A stretch of 6,286 bases of DNA from an uncultured Clostridia bacterium (lineage in GTDB: Bacteria > Bacillota > Clostridia > UMGS1810). The notes beneath the pieces are model-generated. The model did no database searches. It saw only the letters and a list, made by a program, of their open reading frames with translations, and was not told where the DNA came from. A program made the position numbers and the translations under genes. The stretch lies in NCBI GenBank assembly GCA_937959315.1, contig CALGRC010000077.1, positions 1 through 6,286 of the forward strand. The letters are read 5' to 3'. Position 1 is the first letter of the stretch. Each line of letters begins with the position of its first letter. Below, piece after piece: positions 4,709-6,286 of this stretch.

Positions 4709-5977
4709 TTAAGATTGCAAAAATTTATGATAGTTTATCACAATGGTACGGATAATCAAATAGGCAATCAATAAGAACAGCGGAATCAGGAAGAAGGGGG
4801 AAGTTGCTACCCATTTGACTTTATTTAAGATATCTTTGGCGTAGTCAACCCCAACCGCTTCATAAGCGCATAGGTCAATTTGCCCAAGCTGCTGGCTTTG
4901 GTAGGCAACCGTCATAGTACCAAGCGCCTGCCCCGCTTCAATGGGTGCTGAAACGGAATCAGGTTTGTTCGCGGTGAGTTCTAATTCTTCCGGATGATAA
5001 TCTTTTGGCAGGAAAGCATCCAGGTTTTCCCCGGCAACCAGCAATACATGGCTGGTTCCCTGGCCGTTTGGTATGGATACCTCGTCAAGGATTTCATTTT
5101 TTTCCGACAGCCGCACGGTTTCAAAATTTTCAAAACCATAGGTCAGCAGGGATGTTGCGTCCATATATGCGTGGTTTCCTTCGGCATCTGCCGGGCTATT
5201 TATGATAATACAGAGGAAACCAGTGTTGCCTTTTTGGGCGCTGATGCTTAAAGAATGGCCAAATTCTTTCATATAGGAAGTCTTAATACCTTTGACAGAA
5301 GGCATATAATATTGCGTAGTACGGTTGGTGGAGAGCATTTGATTGGTGTTTGCCAGATAACGAATCTGCCTGTAATGGTCATTTGCCGGGATTTCATAAA
5401 GTTTTGTGGATACAATATCGCGGAAGGTCTGGCTTTCCATGGCATAGCGGGAAATAAGGAATAAATCATATGCGGTCGATACTTGCTGCGGGTCATAATA
5501 ACCGCTGGCATTGGTAAAATGGGTATTTTCTGCGCCGAGCGCTGCGGCTTTCTGGTTCATACATGCCAAAAAAGCATCATAACCGCCGGCTAAGTTGTGG
5601 GCCAAAAGTTCTGCGGCTTCCCCGGCATCATATATCATCATGCCGTAGAGCAGGTCTTTCACAGTCAGCGTTTCATTTGCCAAGATCCCCATATTTCCAA
5701 AACTGAAATCATATCCTGCAATGATATCTGGCGCAGCGGTAATAGGCGCGTTGATATCTTCCATTTTTTCAATGGCGATGATTGCAGTCATGATTTTGGT
5801 TAAACTGCCCGGCTGGATTTGCTGCCTGCTGCTTTTTTCGTACAGCGTAAGCGTGTTGGAAGTGTTCATTAAAATGGCGGCCTCCGCCTGAATATCGGGC
5901 GCTTCTGCATAGGTAGTCCTAGTTCCGAAAGATTGTATCAATAACATTATCACAAGAAGAAACAGCAGTTTTTTCAT
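4709..5977 (-). CDS. D-alanyl-D-alanine carboxypeptidase family protein (S11, DacF-like) with altered SxN and KTG motifs
   Basis: S11 enzymes trim the terminal D-alanine from peptidoglycan stem peptides outside the membrane. This 422-residue protein has a signal peptide (MKKLLFLLVIMLLIQSFG, likely cleavage after TYA, residue 24), a transpeptidase-fold domain (about 30-275), a PBP5-C-like beta domain (about 283-376) and a C-terminal membrane anchor (about 395-415) with a short cytoplasmic tail. The nucleophile motif is intact: SLTK, Ser58 and Lys61. The second motif, normally SGN or SAN in LLxSxNDAA, reads DAG at 117-119 within LLYGMMIYDAGEAAELLA. The third, normally KTG, reads KTS at 232-234 in GIKTSYM. 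Surrounding family sequence is well kept, so this is not simple decay; activity may be changed or lost. ATG 5977 is 11 bases from AGGAG; TTG 5983, at 5 bases, would add two residues. TTG 6001 lies before the ribosome binding site and is unlikely. The gene appears monocistronic. Confidence 0.9.
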   Translation of the reverse strand: MKKLLFLLVIMLLIQSFGTRTTYAEAPDIQAEAAILMNTSNTLTLYEKSSRQQIQPGSLTKIMTAIIAIEKMEDINAPITAAPDIIAGYDFSFGNMGILANETLTVKDLLYGMMIYDAGEAAELLAHNLAGGYDAFLACMNQKAAALGAENTHFTNASGYYDPQQVSTAYDLFLISRYAMESQTFRDIVSTKLYEIPANDHYRQIRYLANTNQMLSTNRTTQYYMPSVKGIKTSYMKEFGHSLSISAQKGNTGFLCIIINSPADAEGNHAYMDATSLLTYGFENFETVRLSEKNEILDEVSIPNGQGTSHVLLVAGENLDAFLPKDYHPEELELTANKPDSVSAPIEAGQALGTMTVAYQSQQLGQIDLCAYEAVGVDYAKDILNKVKWVATSPFFLIPLFLLIAYLIIRTIVINYHKFLQS

Positions 5978-5983
5978 ATGCAA

Positions 5984-5997
5984 GGATACTCCTATCC
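5984..5997 (-). promoter_or_regulatory. Ribosome binding site of the carboxypeptidase gene, within a small hairpin
   Basis: On the minus strand GGATA, GGAG, TATCC form a perfect 5-bp hairpin, and the Shine-Dalgarno core GGAG is exactly the loop. The core AGGAG (5993-5989) is 11 bases from ATG 5977 and 5 from TTG 5983. The hairpin is short and probably only modestly stable. Confidence 0.5.
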
Positions 5998-6009
5998 ACA
6001 ATTTTTTTC

Positions 6010-6018
6010 ATTATACCA
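6010..6018 (-). promoter_or_regulatory. Extended -10 promoter of the carboxypeptidase gene
   Basis: TGGTATAAT on the minus strand (6018-6010) is a perfect -10 hexamer with the TGn extension, which compensates for the lack of a recognisable -35 at 17 bases. Transcription would start near 6003, just downstream of which lies the ribosome binding site. This also excludes TTG 6001 as a useful start. Confidence 0.65.
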
Positions 6019-6100
6019 TAAATTGAACGTCTCTTCTACTTTTTTTGATCAGAATTTTGAAAAGAAGGATAGAAAACAAGAAAAAAATACAAAATAATAC

Positions 6101-6129
6101 TTGACAGATAAATATGAATGTGATATATT
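6101..6129 (+). promoter_or_regulatory. Tandem strong promoter P1 (rightward)
   Basis: Consensus TTGACA (6101-6106), a 17-base spacer, and TATATT (6124-6129). The upstream side is very A-rich (6056-6098), as in UP elements of rRNA promoters. It is the first of two promoters whose -35 elements are both preceded by TACT-like sequence (TACTTGACA). Confidence 0.75.
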
Positions 6130-6162
6130 GGTCAAGCACTAAGCGAGAGGGAAAAAAAGTAC

Positions 6163-6191
6163 TTGACAAAGCTTGCGAGGTGTGGTAAGAT
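6163..6191 (+). promoter_or_regulatory. Tandem strong promoter P2 (rightward)
   Basis: TTGACA (6163-6168), a 17-base spacer and TAAGAT (6186-6191) with a TGG extension at 6183-6185. It starts exactly 62 bases after P1, with an A-run just upstream (6152-6158). Two consensus promoters in tandem, the downstream one with a TAAGAT-like -10, are typical of Firmicute rRNA operons. Confidence 0.75.
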
Positions 6192-6197
6192 AATCAG

Positions 6198-6286
6198 GTC
6201 GCCCAGGAGTGGGCTGGCAGGGACTTTGAAAAATAAACAGGATAGAGAAGGGACCTCGGATGAGGAAATTTGAGGGAAAGAGCTTT
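6198..6286 (+). other. Probable rRNA operon leader (16S gene expected beyond the right edge)
   Basis: Directly after promoter P2 comes a hairpin: GCCCA (6201-6205) and TGGGC (6210-6214) around GGAG, extendable by three more pairs with one bulge. Then GGGACTTTGAAAAATAAACAG (6220-6240) contains CTTTGAAAA, the core of the boxA antitermination element found in Bacillus-type pre-16S leaders as I recall them (TGTTCTTTGAAAAC). No 16S sequence is visible by 6286, so the rRNA call rests on promoter type and leader. The alternative is a protein gene from ATG 6260 behind GAAGGGA, beginning MRKFEGKSF and still open at the edge. Confidence 0.5.

Noticed and set aside
5978..6001. TTG 6001 as start of the carboxypeptidase gene
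   Set aside because: It lies upstream of the only Shine-Dalgarno site and almost at the predicted transcription start; the signal peptide begins naturally at ATG 5977.
1..6286. A mobile element or genomic island
   Set aside because: There is no transposase, integrase, phage gene, attachment site or tRNA. Genes are standard chromosomal types with similar base composition, apart from the AT-rich spacers normal for this group.

Overview
The window looks like the chromosome of an endospore-forming Firmicute, most likely a gut-type clostridium. The evidence is a full-length SpoIVA (found only in spore formers), strong Shine-Dalgarno sites, some TTG start codons, AT-rich spacers between moderate-GC genes, and intrinsic terminators with U-tracts. 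I cannot name a genus. No transposase, phage gene, CRISPR array or tRNA is visible.

Layout. Positions 1-143 hold the 3' end of a gene that resembles the DUF1893 family. It is followed by a perfect 16-bp terminator hairpin shared with spoIVA (182-1660, minus), which converges on it. Upstream of spoIVA is a good candidate sigma-E promoter, then about 340 AT-rich bases with two kinds of repeat. Next comes a small XRE-type repressor gene (2015-2329, plus). Between it and the next gene lie a long imperfect inverted repeat (2332-2432) ending in a T-run and a bidirectional terminator (2447-2478).

The second half holds a divergent pair: a Gfo/Idh/MocA-fold protein that keeps the active-site residues of GH109 glycosidases (2487-3683, minus) and an AraC-family regulator with an N-terminal cupin domain (3808-4701, plus). 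They share a 124-base intergenic region, so the regulator very probably controls the enzyme in response to a sugar. Converging on the regulator with a 7-base gap is a secreted, C-terminally anchored penicillin-binding protein of the D-Ala-D-Ala carboxypeptidase (S11) family (4709-5977, minus). It keeps the SxxK motif but has altered SxN and KTG motifs.

The last 190 bases read rightwards and carry two tandem consensus promoters (-35 elements exactly 62 bases apart), a short hairpin and a boxA-like CTTTGAAAA element. This is the architecture of a ribosomal RNA operon leader, and a 16S gene may begin just beyond the right edge. A protein gene starting at 6260 is the alternative.

Most of the window is ordinary core chromosome. 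The items most worth a second look are the altered carboxypeptidase, the structured spacer at 2332-2441, and the repeated operator-like sites between spoIVA and the XRE gene. I saw no convincing undescribed multi-gene system.
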